DNA of 64,000 nt from Dryocosmus kuriphilus (Eukaryota; Arthropoda; Insecta; Hymenoptera; Cynipidae): assembly GCA_038277395.1 (NCBI GenBank), contig CM076193.1:150525813-150589812 (forward strand), given 5' to 3'. Shown here piece by piece: positions 32,106 to 43,830 of this stretch (position 1 is its first letter; the number at the start of each line of letters is the position of its first letter). The position numbers were made by a program, and so were the translations under genes. The notes under the pieces were generated by a model. That model was not told the DNA's origin. It did not search any database and saw nothing but the letters and a program-made list of their open reading frames with translations.

Positions 32106-32930
32106 TAATACCTTCTCATTGAGATGAGAATGTCAAAAGTGGATTTGTATGTATTTAATAACATATTTCACGAATAACTCAAAAACTACGCATCTGTTCA
32201 AAAAAATTGTGGAGACAAAATTTGTATATCTTTTTAAGCTGAACAACTTTGTTTTTAATCGTTTTTTTCGTATATTGCATAGTTTGGCGGGAAATATGAA
32301 TTCTTTATTTTTAATAACGTTTTCTCGATTTAAAAAAAAACCGTGCGTTTTATCGAAAAATTCTTAATACAAGATTTTTAGACCTTTTTAAGCTGAATAA
32401 CCTTGTTCATTATCATTTCATTCGTATCTTGAATATTTTGTCAAGAAACTACAGTTTTTTATTTTTAATAACGTTTTCTAGATTAAAACAAAGACCGTGC
32501 ATGTTATAAAAAAATGTTTAAAACAAAATTTGTACATCTTTTTGGGATGAACAATTTTACCCTGCACCATTTTTTTTTATCTTGCATAGCTTAGCCAGAA
32601 AATTCATTTTTTGATATTGCGAAAACCGTTTTTGATGGATAAAACCATAACCACTAGTCAAAAACCGCTGGTTAACAAACACGTCCTTACTTCTTAGGCC
32701 CTAAAGAAGTGTGCCAAAGCGCAATACAATCCGATTAGTCCTTCGAAAGTTATCGTGGGAAAAGGCTCCGACGACGACGACGATAACGACAACGACCACA
32801 GACAGACAAACACCGTCGTAAAACATGTTTTTTTTTTCGGATTCAGGGATTCACGAAACGTCGAGATTTCATGAAATCCGCAAAAATCATTTTTCACATG
32901 AAACTAATACCTTCTCATTGAGATGAGAAT
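32106..32930 (-). repeat. R1 end, T150 array and a full R1 module, reverse orientation
   Basis: 32106-32132 completes the R1 split at 29006. T150 units (32140-32640) and a full R1 (32640-32930, CCTTCGAAAGTTATCGTGGG, GACGACGACGATAACGACAA, terminal CTTCTCATTGAGATGAGAA hairpin) follow. Confidence 0.8.
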
Positions 32931-32954
32931 TCACGTTTTTGATACACTTCAATT

Positions 32955-33010
32955 GACTGGTAAGCGTGAGAAACGTGATGAGAATGCGCCTGAGTAGCGG
33001 CCAGATTTTT
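32955..33010 (-). repeat. Degenerate GCH start
   Basis: GAGAAACGTGATGAGAATGC and GCCTGAGTAGCGGCCAGAT mirror the fragment at 2505-2560. Confidence 0.55.
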
Positions 33011-33029
33011 TAATAACCTTTACTAACTT

Positions 33030-33169
33030 TCTTATTACATTCACATCAGAGAAGGTATTATCGTAGATTGATGTAAAATATGACTTTCGCGGATTTCATG
33101 AAATCTCCACGTTTTGAGACCTCCTGAATCCGAAAAATCGGATTTTACGACCGTGTCTGTCTGTTGTCG

Positions 33170-33200
<31 letters not shown>

Positions 33201-33740
33201 TGTCGTTGTCGTTGGAGTCTGTTCCCACGATAACTTTCGAAGGACTAACCGGATTGGATTGCGCTTTGGTACACTTCTTTAAGGGTAAAAAGAAAGGACG
33301 AGTTCGTTAACCAGCGTTTTTTGACCCACGACTATGGTTTTATCCATCAAAAATGGTTTTCACAAAATTCAAAAATCCATTTTTCGGCTGAACTATGAAA
33401 GATACATAAAATATAAGAAAGTAAAATTGTTTATATAAAAAAAATCTACAAAGTTTGTCTGAGCCGTTTGTTGATAAAATGAACGGTTTTTGTTTTAATC
33501 AAGGAAACGCTATTAAAATTAAAAAACTCTGGTTTCCCGCCAAAATATTCAAGATACAAAAAAATGGTAAAGAACAAAATTGTTCAATTTAAAAAATCTA
33601 CAAATCTTGTCTTAATCATTTCTTGATAAAATGGACGGTTTTTGTTTTAATCGATAAAAAGTTATTAAAAATAAAAAATTTCAAATTTCCCGCCAAACTA
33701 TGCAAGATACGAAAAAAAATGATAATAAACAAAGTCGTTC
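33030..33740 (+). repeat. R1 module followed by T150 units, forward orientation
   Basis: Complete R1 with an unusually pure GTC(GTC)n tract (33167-33211), then about two and a half T150 units to 33740. Confidence 0.8.
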
Positions 33741-33744
33741 AACT

Positions 33745-34110
33745 TTTCACGCCCTAAAGAAGTGTGCCAAAGCGCAATCCAATCAAATCAAATTTTACAT
33801 ATATCTAATACCTTCTCTGATGAGAATGTAATAAGAAAGTTAGTAAAGGTTCTTAAAAAATCTGCCCGCTTCGCGGGCACAGTCGCCTCGCACGCTTCGC
33901 GCGAAGTATGAGCGCGCCTGGGGCGCGCGTCTGTTGGCACTTGCGCTTCGCGCTCGATAGATTATTCACCTCGCGCTACGCGCTCTTTATGGATCGTATA
34001 AATCTTTAAATTAAAAACTACAAAAGAATTTATTTTACTTAAGGCTCTATCGCCCTTAAGGAATACATTCTCATCATGACACTCGCGCTTCGCGCTCGAT
34101 AATTACATTT
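33745..34110 (+). repeat. Truncated R1 (minus) then long GCH block (plus)
   Basis: 33750-33835 keeps only the two ends of R1 around a deletion. GCH runs 33858-34110 with all palindromes, including GCGCGCCTGGGGCGCGC and ACTTAAGGCTCTATCGCCCT. Confidence 0.8.
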
Positions 34111-34179
34111 TTTAAAACACATTGTAGATTGGTAAAGTTTTTTAGTGACTTTCCAGATTTTCACAATACAGGATTTCGA

Positions 34180-36345
34180 TGCTTAAAAGTAAAACCATGA
34201 GTACTATAAATAAATTTTGTAGCTCTTTCCCAGATGAACAATTCTGCTTGTTAATATTTTCTCATATCTTGCATAGCTTTGCTGAAAAGTGATTTTCTTT
34301 ATATTTCATAACATATTTTACAAATAACTCAAAAAGTACGCGTCTGCTCAAAAAAATGATAGAGAGCGAATTTGTAGATCTTTTTGAGTTGAACGACTTT
34401 GTTTCTGATCATTTTTTCATATCTTGCATAGTTTGGCGGGAAATTTGAAATTTTTTATTTTTAATAACGTTTTATCGATTAAAACAAAAACCGTGCATTT
34501 TATGAAAAAATGATTAAAACAAGATTTGTAGATTTTTTAAATTGAACAACTTTGTTCTTTACCATTTTTTTGTATCCTGAATATTTTGGCGGGAAACCAG
34601 AGTTTTTTTAATTTTAATAGCGTTTTCTTGATTAAAACAAAAACCGTTCATTTTATCAAAAAACTGTTCAGACATACTTTGTAGATTTTTTTTAGATAAA
34701 CAATTTTACTTTCTTACATTTTATGTATCTCTCATAGTTTAGCCGGAAAATGGATTTTTGATCTTTTTTGATTTTTTGACCGTCGTAAAAAATGTTTTTT
34801 CGGATTCAGGAGGTCACGAAACATCGAGATTTCATGAATCCGCGAAAGTCAAATTTTACATAAATCTAATACCTTCTCTGATGAGAATGTAATAAGAAAG
34901 TTAGTAAAGGTTATTAAAAAATCTGCCCGCATCGCGGGCACAGTCTCCTCGCGCGCTTCGCGCTCGATAATTACATTTTTTTTTTAAACACATTGTAGAT
35001 TAGTAAAGTTTTTTAGTGACTTTCCAGATTTTCACAATACAGGATTTCGATTCTTAAAAGTAAAACCATGAGTCCTATAAATAAATTTTGTAGCTCTTTC
35101 CCAGATGAACAATTCTGCTTGTTAATATTTTCTCATATCTTGCATAGCTTTGCTGAAAAGTGGTTTTCTTTATATTTCATAACATATTTCACAAATAACT
35201 CAAAAAGTACGCGTCTGCTCAAAAAAATGATCGAGAGCGAATTTGTAGATCTTTTTTGAGTTGAACGACTTTGTTTATTATCATTTTTTCGTATCTTGCA
35301 TAGTTTGGCGGGAAATTTGAAATTTTTTATTTTTAATAACGTTTTATCGATTAAAACAAAAACCGTGCATTTTATCAAAAAATGATTAAAACAAGATTTG
35401 TAGATTTTTTAAATTGAACAACTTTGTTCTTTACCATATTTTTGTATCGTGAATATTTTGGCGGGAAACCAGAGTTTTTTAATTTTAATAGCGTTTTAAT
35501 AGCGATAAAAATGTGCCCGTGTAGCGGGCAGATTTTTGACTTTATAGTCATGTATTTTTTTATTAAAACAACTATTATACGTTTCATGAATAAACTATGC
35601 GTTGGATCAAAAAATAGTTGCAAGAAAATTCGTAGATCCTTTTAAGGTGAACAAATTTGTTAATTAGCATTTTTTTCGTATCTTGCATACTTCTGGTGAA
35701 AAGTGGATTTGTTTGTATTTAATAACATACTTCACGAATAACAAAAAAACTATGCGTCTTTCTGAAAAAATTATATAGAGCAAATTTGTAGATCCTTTTA
35801 AGGTGAACGATTTTCTTTATTATCATTTTTTTCGTATCTTGTATAGTTTTGGTGAAAAGTGGATTTGTCTGTATTAATAACATATTTCAAGAATAACAAA
35901 AAAACTATGCGTCTTTCTGAAAAAATGATAGAGAGCAAATTTGTAGATCCTTTTAAGATGAAAAATTTTTCTTACTATAATTTTTTTCGTATTTCGGATA
36001 TTTTGGCGGAAAATTCGAATTTTGGATTTTTGGAAAGAATTTAATATGGATAAAACCAGAACCGTTTGTCAAAAAGCGCTGGTTAACGATCTTGTCCTTT
36101 CTTTTTACCCCTTAAAAAAGTGTAACAAAGCATAATCCAATCCGATTAGTGCTTCGAAAGTTGTCGTGGGAAAAGATGCCGACAAAGACAACGACGACGA
36201 CGACGACAACGACAACAAACAGACACCGTCGTAAAACATGTTTTTTTTTTTCGGATTCAGGAGGTCACGAAACATCGAGATTTCATGAATTCCGCGAAAG
36301 TCATTTTTCACATAAAACTAATACCTTCTCATTGAGACGAGAATG
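34180..36345 (-). repeat. T150 arrays with truncated R1, short GCH and a full R1
   Basis: Order: T150 (34180-34770); truncated R1 (34775-34895); short GCH (34918-34972, a direct fusion of the CCCGC…GCGGG hairpin to CGCGCTTCGCGCTCG); T150 (35050-36040) with an embedded GCH fragment (GTGCCCGTGTAGCGGGCAG, 35514-35532); full R1 (36045-36345). 34185-34420 and 35050-35280 are near-identical duplicates, so part of this is a recent ~860-bp tandem duplication. Confidence 0.8.
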
Positions 36346-37690
36346 TAAAAATGAAAACAATCATTGTTATAAATAAATTTGGTAACGAAATATTTAAATT
36401 TGAAGTTTTTCAGATTTCCATATCCCCAAATCACCTGAATTGCTGCAGATATCCCTAAAAATAACAAATAATTATATTTGTTAAAAAATAAAAATTATAA
36501 TTTTTTATAAAGAATTTAAATACTAGAAACGTTTTGAATTATTGTGAGAGTGACTACTAGCTACAAGACTATGAAAAGTCAACATTCATCATGGTTATAA
36601 AGAATTTTAGTAGCAAAGTATTTAAATTAAGTTTGTTTCAGATTCGTTTCAATATCTATAGACGTTCCTAAAGATAATATATGCTTGATTATATTTGTTA
36701 AAATATAACAATTATAATTTTTTATAAACAATTCCAATAAATAAATGCAAATTGTTCTTTTTTCGCGTAAAACATTTCTTGTTGCACTAAAACTGTTCAA
36801 ATAGTGCGCTCAGAATCATTTAGTCTTTAAATTTAATGACTAAGAATTAATTATAAATCTTATAAACATTTTTTGGTGGGGAAATATTTAAATTTGAGGT
36901 TTTTTTTTTTTCAGATTTGAATGTCCCTTAATCGCCTAAGTTGCTATAGATGTCCCTACAAATAATAAATGTTTATTTATATTCACAAAAATATAATAAT
37001 TATAATTTTTTATAAACATTTGGAGCAAATAAATGCAAAATTTTTGCTTTTTCAAAAAGGACATTTTTTTTGTACTAAAACTGCTCAGTCGTGCGTTTAG
37101 AATGTCATCACTATGTATACAATTACAAAAGTCTCGTAAGTATTCATAAAAATTGCGATGGCTAATATTTGCTGACTAATATCTCAGCACCTATTACGCC
37201 ATTCCGAGTAGACCAAATAATTTTGAAAATGGCAAATGTTCCTTAAGACACTCCAGAAGGCAAGAAAGGATTTTCGATATTACTAAAACTTTTGTTAATA
37301 TTCTGAAAAATTCGGAATTTAAATCATTTTTCAGGACTTTCTATACAACTTTCTATAAGTATACAAACACTTTTAGAAAACATTTTATATTTTAACAAAT
37401 ATAATCAAACATTTTTAGTGTAAAATACAATTTTTTCTACTGAAAGAATCCAAAATTTTGCATTTATTTATTTCGATTCTTTATAAAAAATTACAATTGC
37501 TATATTTTACGTAAGCTTTTTTTTTTAGAGATATCTGTAGCAATTTAGGCGACTAAGGGAAATTAAATTTGAAAATACCTCATATTTAAATATTTTGCTA
37601 CCAAAATTATTTATAACAATGATTGTTGTTAATTTTTTAAAGTTTAATATGAGAAAAATATAAATAAATCATTTTTTACCATAAATAAAG
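36346..37690. repeat. AT-rich inverted repeat pair
   Basis: 36365-36520, 36590-36730 and 36850-37020 (ATATTTAAATTTGA(A/G)GTTTTTCAGATT; GATATCCCTAAA-type words) are the reverse complement of 37360-37640 (GAGATATCTGTAGCAATTTA; CAATGATTGTTGTTAATTTT). A direct copy of 37320-37640 lies at 59855-60360. Non-coding. Confidence 0.65.
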
Positions 37691-37734
37691 ATTTTTGCCC
37701 ATTTGATTATAGCAATTAAATGAATCAATAAACA

Positions 37735-39188
37735 AAATGTTTGTTTCTTTGGGAGGAAGAAGCAAGAGAAATTTCTCATCAATGTATTGCGAATCGTACA
37801 AGAAAATATATGAATAGCAATTATCAGATGAGTGATGAAAAGTTTCCGTTGAGTATTTGCACAACTTGTAATCTCACACTGGTCGAGGCTGAAAAGGGTA
37901 TTTTCCGAAGACCAATACAAAATATGCCGAATTATGAAGATGTGCTCTTACCAAAAGGGACTCGAACAAATAAAGACTGTAATTGTTACATATTTTTGAC
38001 TGACAGGTACAATGGTCACACGAAATTCATTAAAGGAAAGAGTAACAAGAGGAATCTGGAAAATGTAATTGATCAATCTAATGGATTTCTCGGCGGATCC
38101 TTAAACGAGACGCAACTTCCAGAAAAACCGAAGAAAGGAAAGAAACCTGCAAATTCTATCCAACTATGCAAAAAGTGCTTGCAAGAAATTGGGAAAGGCA
38201 AAAGTCATATTTGTAAAAATCCACAAGAAAATGTATCGAAAATAGTTGAAAAGCTTACTGTAAAGTGTCAAAAGAAAATTGTGCATACTATTATAAAAAC
38301 AAAGGCTAACTCCGCAAATCATACAAGTGCTCATCATCATCTTCAAAATACAGAGTTCAATTTGTGTACTGGAGGACGAAAAGCAAGAATCATCGTTAAT
38401 CCTAGAGAAGAAAAAAATGTTATTTTCGAAGAGGATCAATTAGATGATTTTCGGACAAATATAGGTGCACCAATCAATCAAATGAAAAAAATTACCAGTT
38501 TCTTGAGAGGCAACGCTGGAAGAAAAACTGTTCCAGTCGAATACTCAAAGCACATGTCGGAAAAGTTCAAAACTTTGGTAGATGTATATGAAGATGGCGT
38601 ATATAAATTCGAATCTGACAATTCAGAAGTTGTGTATGCAAACACCGAAAAACTTCTTGATGCAATAACAGGCAAAATCGTTATCAAAGTTATGGCCGAT
38701 GGTAGCCAAGGCTTTTTCAAAATCTGTTTAACTATATTACCCAAAAATTATTCTCCTATACCAAGCAACAGTACAAACGACAGTGATGATGATAACTAAT
38801 TTGAGAGGCTTGCATGAATCTACTGGAAAGAGGGAAAAGTGTTCTGAGGGAGGTAGTGTCATCAAGAAAGCTAAGCTTTCCAGTGTCAAAAGATTGATAT
38901 TTCTATACATAGTTCCTCAAATAAAGGAATCATATGAAAAGATCCAGATCTTATTTGAGTTAACTCAAATTAACAATATTCCTTTCAAATTCGTGTCAGA
39001 TTTTAAACTTTTGCTCATAATAAATGGGCAACAATCTGTAACAGCGATGTATCTCTGTCCTTATTGCTTTGCATCGCTAGAAAATTTGAAGGACAACCGA
39101 GATTTATCCCGCAGTGATAGCTTTTTTATCGGTCAGACATTGTCAATCCTTTGAGACTGAAAACTTACGGAGACTTGCGGAACGATTA
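37735..39188 (+). pseudogene. Gene A (left part): zinc-cluster protein of an unfamiliar, transposase-like family
   Basis: I do not know a name for this family, but its architecture recalls large uncharacterised families common in arthropod genomes. The frame runs 37735-38799 without an in-frame ATG. Landmarks are an ICTTCNLTL C-x2-C pair, KDCNCYIF, LCKKCLQEIGKGKSHIC (C-x2-C…H-x-C) and KIVIKVMADGSQGFFKICLT. A shift near 38790 leads to frame 2 (KLSSVKRLIFLYIVPQIKES, FKFVSDFKLLLIINGQQS, YLCPYC), and another near 39130 to RLKTYGDLRNDY at 39186. DGSQG and SDFK could be acidic active-site positions of an RNase H-like fold. It is broken at TTA (39186-39188) by the gene-B element; the frame resumes at 43140. 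Confidence 0.6.
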
Positions 39189-39224
39189 CACAGCCCAAAA
39201 AAAAAAAAAATTTCTCTGCACGTG

Positions 39225-40195
39225 ACCAGACCACCATATCTATATGTTTTTGGGGTCGCTGAGTCCGAATCCGGGGTCCGTTTTTCTCCATTAGGTCAGG
39301 GTCAAGGTCGTTTCAAGGTCAAATCAATATTATTCCACGAATGTGGGCCAAGATGCCGTTTTTGTATGTTTTTGAGGTCCCTGAGTCCGAATTTGAGGTC
39401 TTTTTGTCTCCACCCGGTCAGGGTCAAGGTCATTTCAAGGTTAAATCGAGGAAAAGACCTGTGAACAGACACAATTACTACATCTATACGTTTTTGGGGT
39501 CGCTGAGTCCGAATCCGGGGTCCGTTTTTCTCCATCAGGTCAGGGTCAAGGTCGTTTCAAGGTCAAATCAATATTATTCCACGAATGTGGGCCAAGATGC
39601 CGTTTTTGTATGTTTTTGGGGTCCCTGAGTCCGAATTTGAGGTCTTTTTGTCTCCACCCGGTCAGGGTCAAGGTCATTTCAAGGTTAAATCGAGGAAAAG
39701 ACCTGTGAACAGACACAATTACTACATCTATACGTTTTTGGGGTCGCTGAGTCCGAATCCGGGGTCTGTTTTTCTCCATCAGGTCAGGGTCAAGGTCGTT
39801 TCAAGGTCAAATCAATATTATTCCACGAATGTGGGCCAAGATGCCGTTTTTGTATGCTTTTGGGGTCCCTGAGTCCGAATTTGAGGTCTTTTTGTCTCCA
39901 TCAGGTCAGGGTCAAGGTCACTTCAAGGTTAAATCGAGGAAAAAAAAAACCTGTGAACAGACACAATTACTACATCTATACGTTTTTGGGGTCGCTGAGT
40001 CCGAATCCGGGGTCCTTTTTTTTTCCATCAGGTCAAGGTCATTTCACGGTCAAATGACGATTATTTCACGAACGTGGGCCAAGATGCCGTTTTTGTATGT
40101 TTTTGATGTCCCTGGGTGCGAATCCAAAGTCTGTTGGTCTTCATCAGGTCTGGATCAAGGTCATCTCAAGGTCGAATCGAGGAAAAAACTTGAAA
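39225..40195 (+). repeat. 244-bp sub-terminal tandem array, left arm (~4 units)
   Basis: Near-identical units start at 39341, 39585 and 39829 (period 244 bp). Each contains two related halves around GGTCGCTGAGTCCGAATCC and GGTCCCTGAGTCCGAATTTG, followed by GGTCAGGGTCAAGGTC. GTCAAGGTC-type words recur every ~120 bp and would suit a repeated transposase-binding site. The 95-codon frames here are by-products of the repeat. Confidence 0.9.
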
Positions 40196-40429
40196 GCCAA
40201 TAACATTGAATACGTCGTATGATACAGATGTAAAATAAGATTGGATATATTGGTTTTCTTTTTCTATGCTTCAAGACTTCTGTTTTAACGTAATACGGAG
40301 GACAGACGTTAAATTTATCTTCAGTTTTATAGAATATCATTTTTATATTCTGACTGACCGAATATCTCTGCGCTGAAGGATGTAATATAGCAACATTGGT
40401 GAGCCCAATTACAGTTTCTGGACTAACAC

Positions 40430-40760
40430 TACATCTGCGTGGTGCAACTTGAATTCTTCAAAGCCTGCTACCGCGAGGGACACTGAGACGATGACAACTG
40501 CTTCGAAAGGAGATGTGTAGAATGATTCGCTTTCCAGTCCCATGTAGTATCGAAGCCAGCGTGGCGCGCTGCCTTGCAGGGGGGCGTTAGGGTGTGAGAA
40601 TGAAGCCGTAGTGTGTCTGACGACGAGTTGACATTGTCCTCGTCAAAGTCAGAAAGCTCTCATACTTAGACCTGAGGAGGTATGAGAGTTATCACCCTCA
40701 GGACGGTGGACTCACCTGCGATCGGACCAGGATCCCTAACGCGTGGGTACTTAAATCTAC
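40430..40760 (+). other. GC-richer leader upstream of gene B
   Basis: Sequence between the left array and the gene-B start, with a stem CTCTCATACTTAGACC…GGAGGTATGAGAG near 40660-40689. It may be the 5' untranslated or promoter region of the element. No canonical promoter motif could be named. Confidence 0.35.
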
Positions 40761-40761
40761 T

Positions 40762-42628
40762 ATGGGACCTAAAAAAAACAAACATAACACAACTTCAAAT
40801 ACTTCAAATAAACAGACTTCAGTGTCTTCATTAAAAACAAATGTAGCAAGTTCTTCATCTGAACACTACTGTAACAAAAATGTTGATACATTTTGTTACG
40901 TATGTGCTAAGTATCACCTATCAGCTGACCGAAGACAAATATCCGATAAAATTAAAAATATTTACAAAAACTGTTTTTGATTGGATATTTATAACCAAGA
41001 TAAAAAATGAATACCACACAAGATATGTAGTGATTGTTACATGATCATGACCAGATATGATTCCGAAAAAAAACCTGAAAAATTAAAATTTGTAAAACCT
41101 GCATATTGGGAAGAGCCATCATGCGCAGCAAACTGTTATATATGTTTGACAAAAGTGACAGGAATTAATAAAAAAAATATTCAGAGTATCAAATATCCTG
41201 AAGTTTCAACGTTACTAAGATCAGTAGAGGAAAATATTGATATTGACGATGAAAGCGACAGTTCAATAGATTCAATGGAAAGTATGTCAACCAATGATGC
41301 ATGCGATATTAGTGACGCTGAAGAAGATGAATATAAAGATGGAGATGAATATACTTCAGATGATGGAAATATAAGTACAAGTAGTGAATACTATGCTACT
41401 AATGGTCAAGACAAAACTCCAAAAATCATAGATCAAAAAAAATTGAATGATCTTGTAAGGGACCTGGATTTACCTAAAGATAAAGCGGAATATCTAACTT
41501 CATACATGAAAGGCAACAACTGGTTCTCAAAAGGCACAAGAATATCATATTACCGAAACCGGGAGGAAAACTTTAGAAAATATTTTACGATGATAGGGGA
41601 ACCTTCATTAGTGTATTGCAATAATGTGGAAGGGTTAATGAATGAGTTCCAGATAGGAATCTATAAGGACAATGAATGTAGAAGAAGGCAGTATTACTTC
41701 ATAACACTAATGTCTTTGCTTCAATTCCCATAGCTCATTCAACCGTACTAAAAGAAGAATATAGTACGATGAAATTCATTTTAGAGACAATAAAATATTC
41801 TCAGCATAACTGGCTTATTTGCGGAGATCTTAAGATTTTAACTATACTGTTAGGACAACATTCTGGAAATACGAAATATCCTTGTTCTTTGTGTTTATGG
41901 GACAGCAGAGATCGCAAGAATACAGTACAAGCAACAGTAATTGAGAGGGAAAATTGAAATTGGCCGAACAGAACCTTTTTCGAGGCTGGTTCTGCTAATA
42001 TTGTACGCGAAACACTGGTTGATCGCAGTAAGGTATTGCTTCCACCCTTCCACATCAAACTCGGCTTGATGAAGCAATATGTAAAAGCCTTAAATAAAGA
42101 AGGAGAGTGCTTTAAATATTTGAAGAAAAAATTCCCTAAACTCAGTGATGCAAAAATTAATGAAGGTATCTTTGATGGACCACAAATACGTGAATTGTTA
42201 AAAGATAAAGAGTTCGTTCTTGTAATGACTGACAAAGAAAGAGCAGCATGGGTCAGATTTAAAGAAGTTGTACAAAATTTTCTTGGGAATAATAAAAGCG
42301 TATAGTACAAGAAAATAGTGGATCGAATGTTAGAAAACTATAAGGAACTAGGATGTTTGATGAATTCAAAATTACATTATTTGCATTCACATATAGATTA
42401 CTTTCCACAGAATCTAGGGGATTTCAGTGAGGAGCAGGGAGAGAGGTTTCACCAAGATATCAAGAAAATGGAAAAAAGATATCAAGGACGGTGGGATGTG
42501 AACATGATGGCTGATTACTGCTGGTCATTGAAGAGAGAAAGTAATAAAAAAGGAGTCAAGCGTAAAAGAGAGTCACTTGTACGATCATTTAAAAAGAAAA
42601 GAGTAAGATACCATACAAAACAATAGAT
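40762..42628 (+). pseudogene. Gene B: putative transposase with zinc clusters (degenerate)
   Basis: ATG at 40762 (MGPKKNKHNTTS). N-terminal cysteine pairs are FCYVCAKY, ICSDCYMI and NCYICLTK. An acidic linker (41230-41400) and SELNDL-like KLNDLVRDLDLPKDKAEYL follow. Two TGA stops (40978-40980, 41008-41010) interrupt frame 1, which stops at 41733 after RRQYYFITL. Frame 3 takes over with FASIPIAHS, ICGDLKILTILLGQHS, TKYPCSLCLWDSR, LLPPFHIKLGLMKQYVKAL, GPQIRELL, FLGN and YFPQNLGDFSEEQGERFHQD, ending MMADYCWSLKRES…. Further stops are TGA 41957 and TAG 42305. Some sequence seems lost at the frame switch. Candidate metal ligands are the Asp of GDLK and acidic residues near EEQGERFHQD. The name of the family is unknown to me. 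Confidence 0.6.
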
Positions 42629-42679
42629 AAATGAAGGTTCTCGATATTCTCTAAATCGATGATACATATAGTTATAATG

Positions 42680-43100
42680 TCTGTCTCTGTTTACTCAGCG
42701 ACACTAAAAACGTATACATGTGGTAGTTGTGTCTGTTCACAGGGGTTTTCCTCGATTTGTCCTTAAAATGACCTTGATCCTTACCTGATGGAGGAAAACG
42801 GACCCCGGATTCGGACTCAGCGACCCCAAAAACGTATAGATGTAGTAATTGTGTCTGTTCACAGGCTTTTTCCTCGATTTAACCTTGAAATGACCTTGAC
42901 CCTGACCTGATAGAGACAAACAGATCTCGAATTCGGATTCAGGGACCTCATAAACATACAAAAACGGCATCTTGGTCCACATTCGTGGAATAATCTTGAT
43001 TTGACCTTGAAATGACCTTAACCCTGACCTGATGGAGAGAAAAACGGACCCCGGATTCGGACTCAGCGACCCCAATAACATATAGATATGGTGGTCTGGT
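42680..43100 (-). repeat. 244-bp sub-terminal tandem array, right arm, inverted
   Basis: Same unit as 39225-40195 in reverse orientation, about one and three-quarter copies (GGATTCGGACTCAGCGACC; GACCTTGAC…CCTGACCTGAT). Confidence 0.85.
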
Positions 43101-43138
43101 CACGTGCACAGAAATTTTTTTTTTTTTGTGGGGCTGTG

Positions 43139-43285
43139 TTATCAAACATTTTGCCTAGCAGAGAAAGATAAGAAGTACAGTAAAAAGTTCCACAGCACCC
43201 TAAATCTCCCTCTTTTCACTGAGAGTGACGACGTTTATGTCCTAGAGAGATGTATGATTCCTGAACTCCACACAGAGAGAACAGG
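43139..43285 (+). pseudogene. Gene A (right part)
   Basis: Frame continues YQTFCLAEKDKKYSKKF, NLPLFTESDDVYVLERC, MIPELHT, then diverges at about 43285 into unrelated sequence. The C-terminal remainder of gene A is missing, so A was already truncated or was interrupted again here. Confidence 0.6.
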
Positions 43286-43830
43286 TTTGGATGTGGGAAC
43301 TATATTCCGGTTGGAGCTGGGCTCTTGGGTGTGGGATCCCTCGAGCTCTGATAACAGACCTATAACTTAGTTGTGAGATCCAAAGACATTCAGATATCCC
43401 ATCCACAGCAATCTTTGAATGTGATATCCAAAGGTATAGTTGCTGTACTCAACCGTATAGCTGATACACCCTTCGCTATAGTTGCTCGCCCCAGATGCAG
43501 TGGGGCGCGAGCGAACCTCCTAACCTCTCTTCAGGTCAAAACTAGAATTAAATGCATTTTATCAGTTAAATATGAACAATTATCAATTATTAATATAAAT
43601 TGCACAGAAGTATCTAAAATTGCACACCTTTTGATTAGAGCAGGGAAAAAATTATTAGATATATATTTTGTGAATAACAGTTTCCTTGTTTTTTTTTTTT
43701 TAGTTTCAAAGACTAAATGCGACATTTCACTAAAAGCATTTATTTTAAAAAGATATATTTATGGAAATCATTTGAGAAAAATTAATTATAATGATTTAAT
43801 TTTTGATGATGTATTTTCCGAACATTAATA
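43286..43830 (+). other. Unassigned segment with a weak ORF
   Basis: Moderately GC-rich DNA (43290-43540, GCCCCAGATGCAGTGGGGCG hairpin near 43490-43509), then a frame (within 43373-43828) with KIAHLLIRAGKKLLDIYF and KAFILKRYIYGNHLRKINYN. A T13-AG pyrimidine tract in the middle looks like a splice acceptor. No family recognised; may be the edge of another element. Confidence 0.3.

Larger units (their letters stand above)
39189..43138 (+). mobile_element. 3.95-kb TIR element carrying gene B; TTA target duplication; inserted in gene A
   Basis: Ends CACAGCCC-An…GCACGTGACC and GGTCACGTGC…Tn-GTGGGGCTGTG mirror each other. TTA flanks both sides (39186-39188, 43139-43141). Removing the element plus one TTA joins gene A in frame: …GDLRND-Y-QTFCLAEKD…. 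Sub-terminal arrays of a ~244-bp repeat lie inside each end in opposite orientation. The single coding region between them (40762-42628) is the only transposase candidate. The TTA duplication would suit PIF/Harbinger-like (TWA) targeting, but the protein does not obviously belong there. Confidence 0.8.

Noticed and set aside
39225..40195. CRISPR-like regular repeats
   Set aside because: Units are 244 bp with no unique spacers of fixed length, in a eukaryotic context.
39341..40203. Repeated ~95-codon frames in the 244-bp array
   Set aside because: Both strands and several frames are open because the unit lacks stops; period and near-identity show satellite behaviour.
43373..43828. 151-codon frame as a host gene
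   Set aside because: No recognisable domain; starts in unrelated DNA and crosses a poly-T tract that looks like a splice acceptor.
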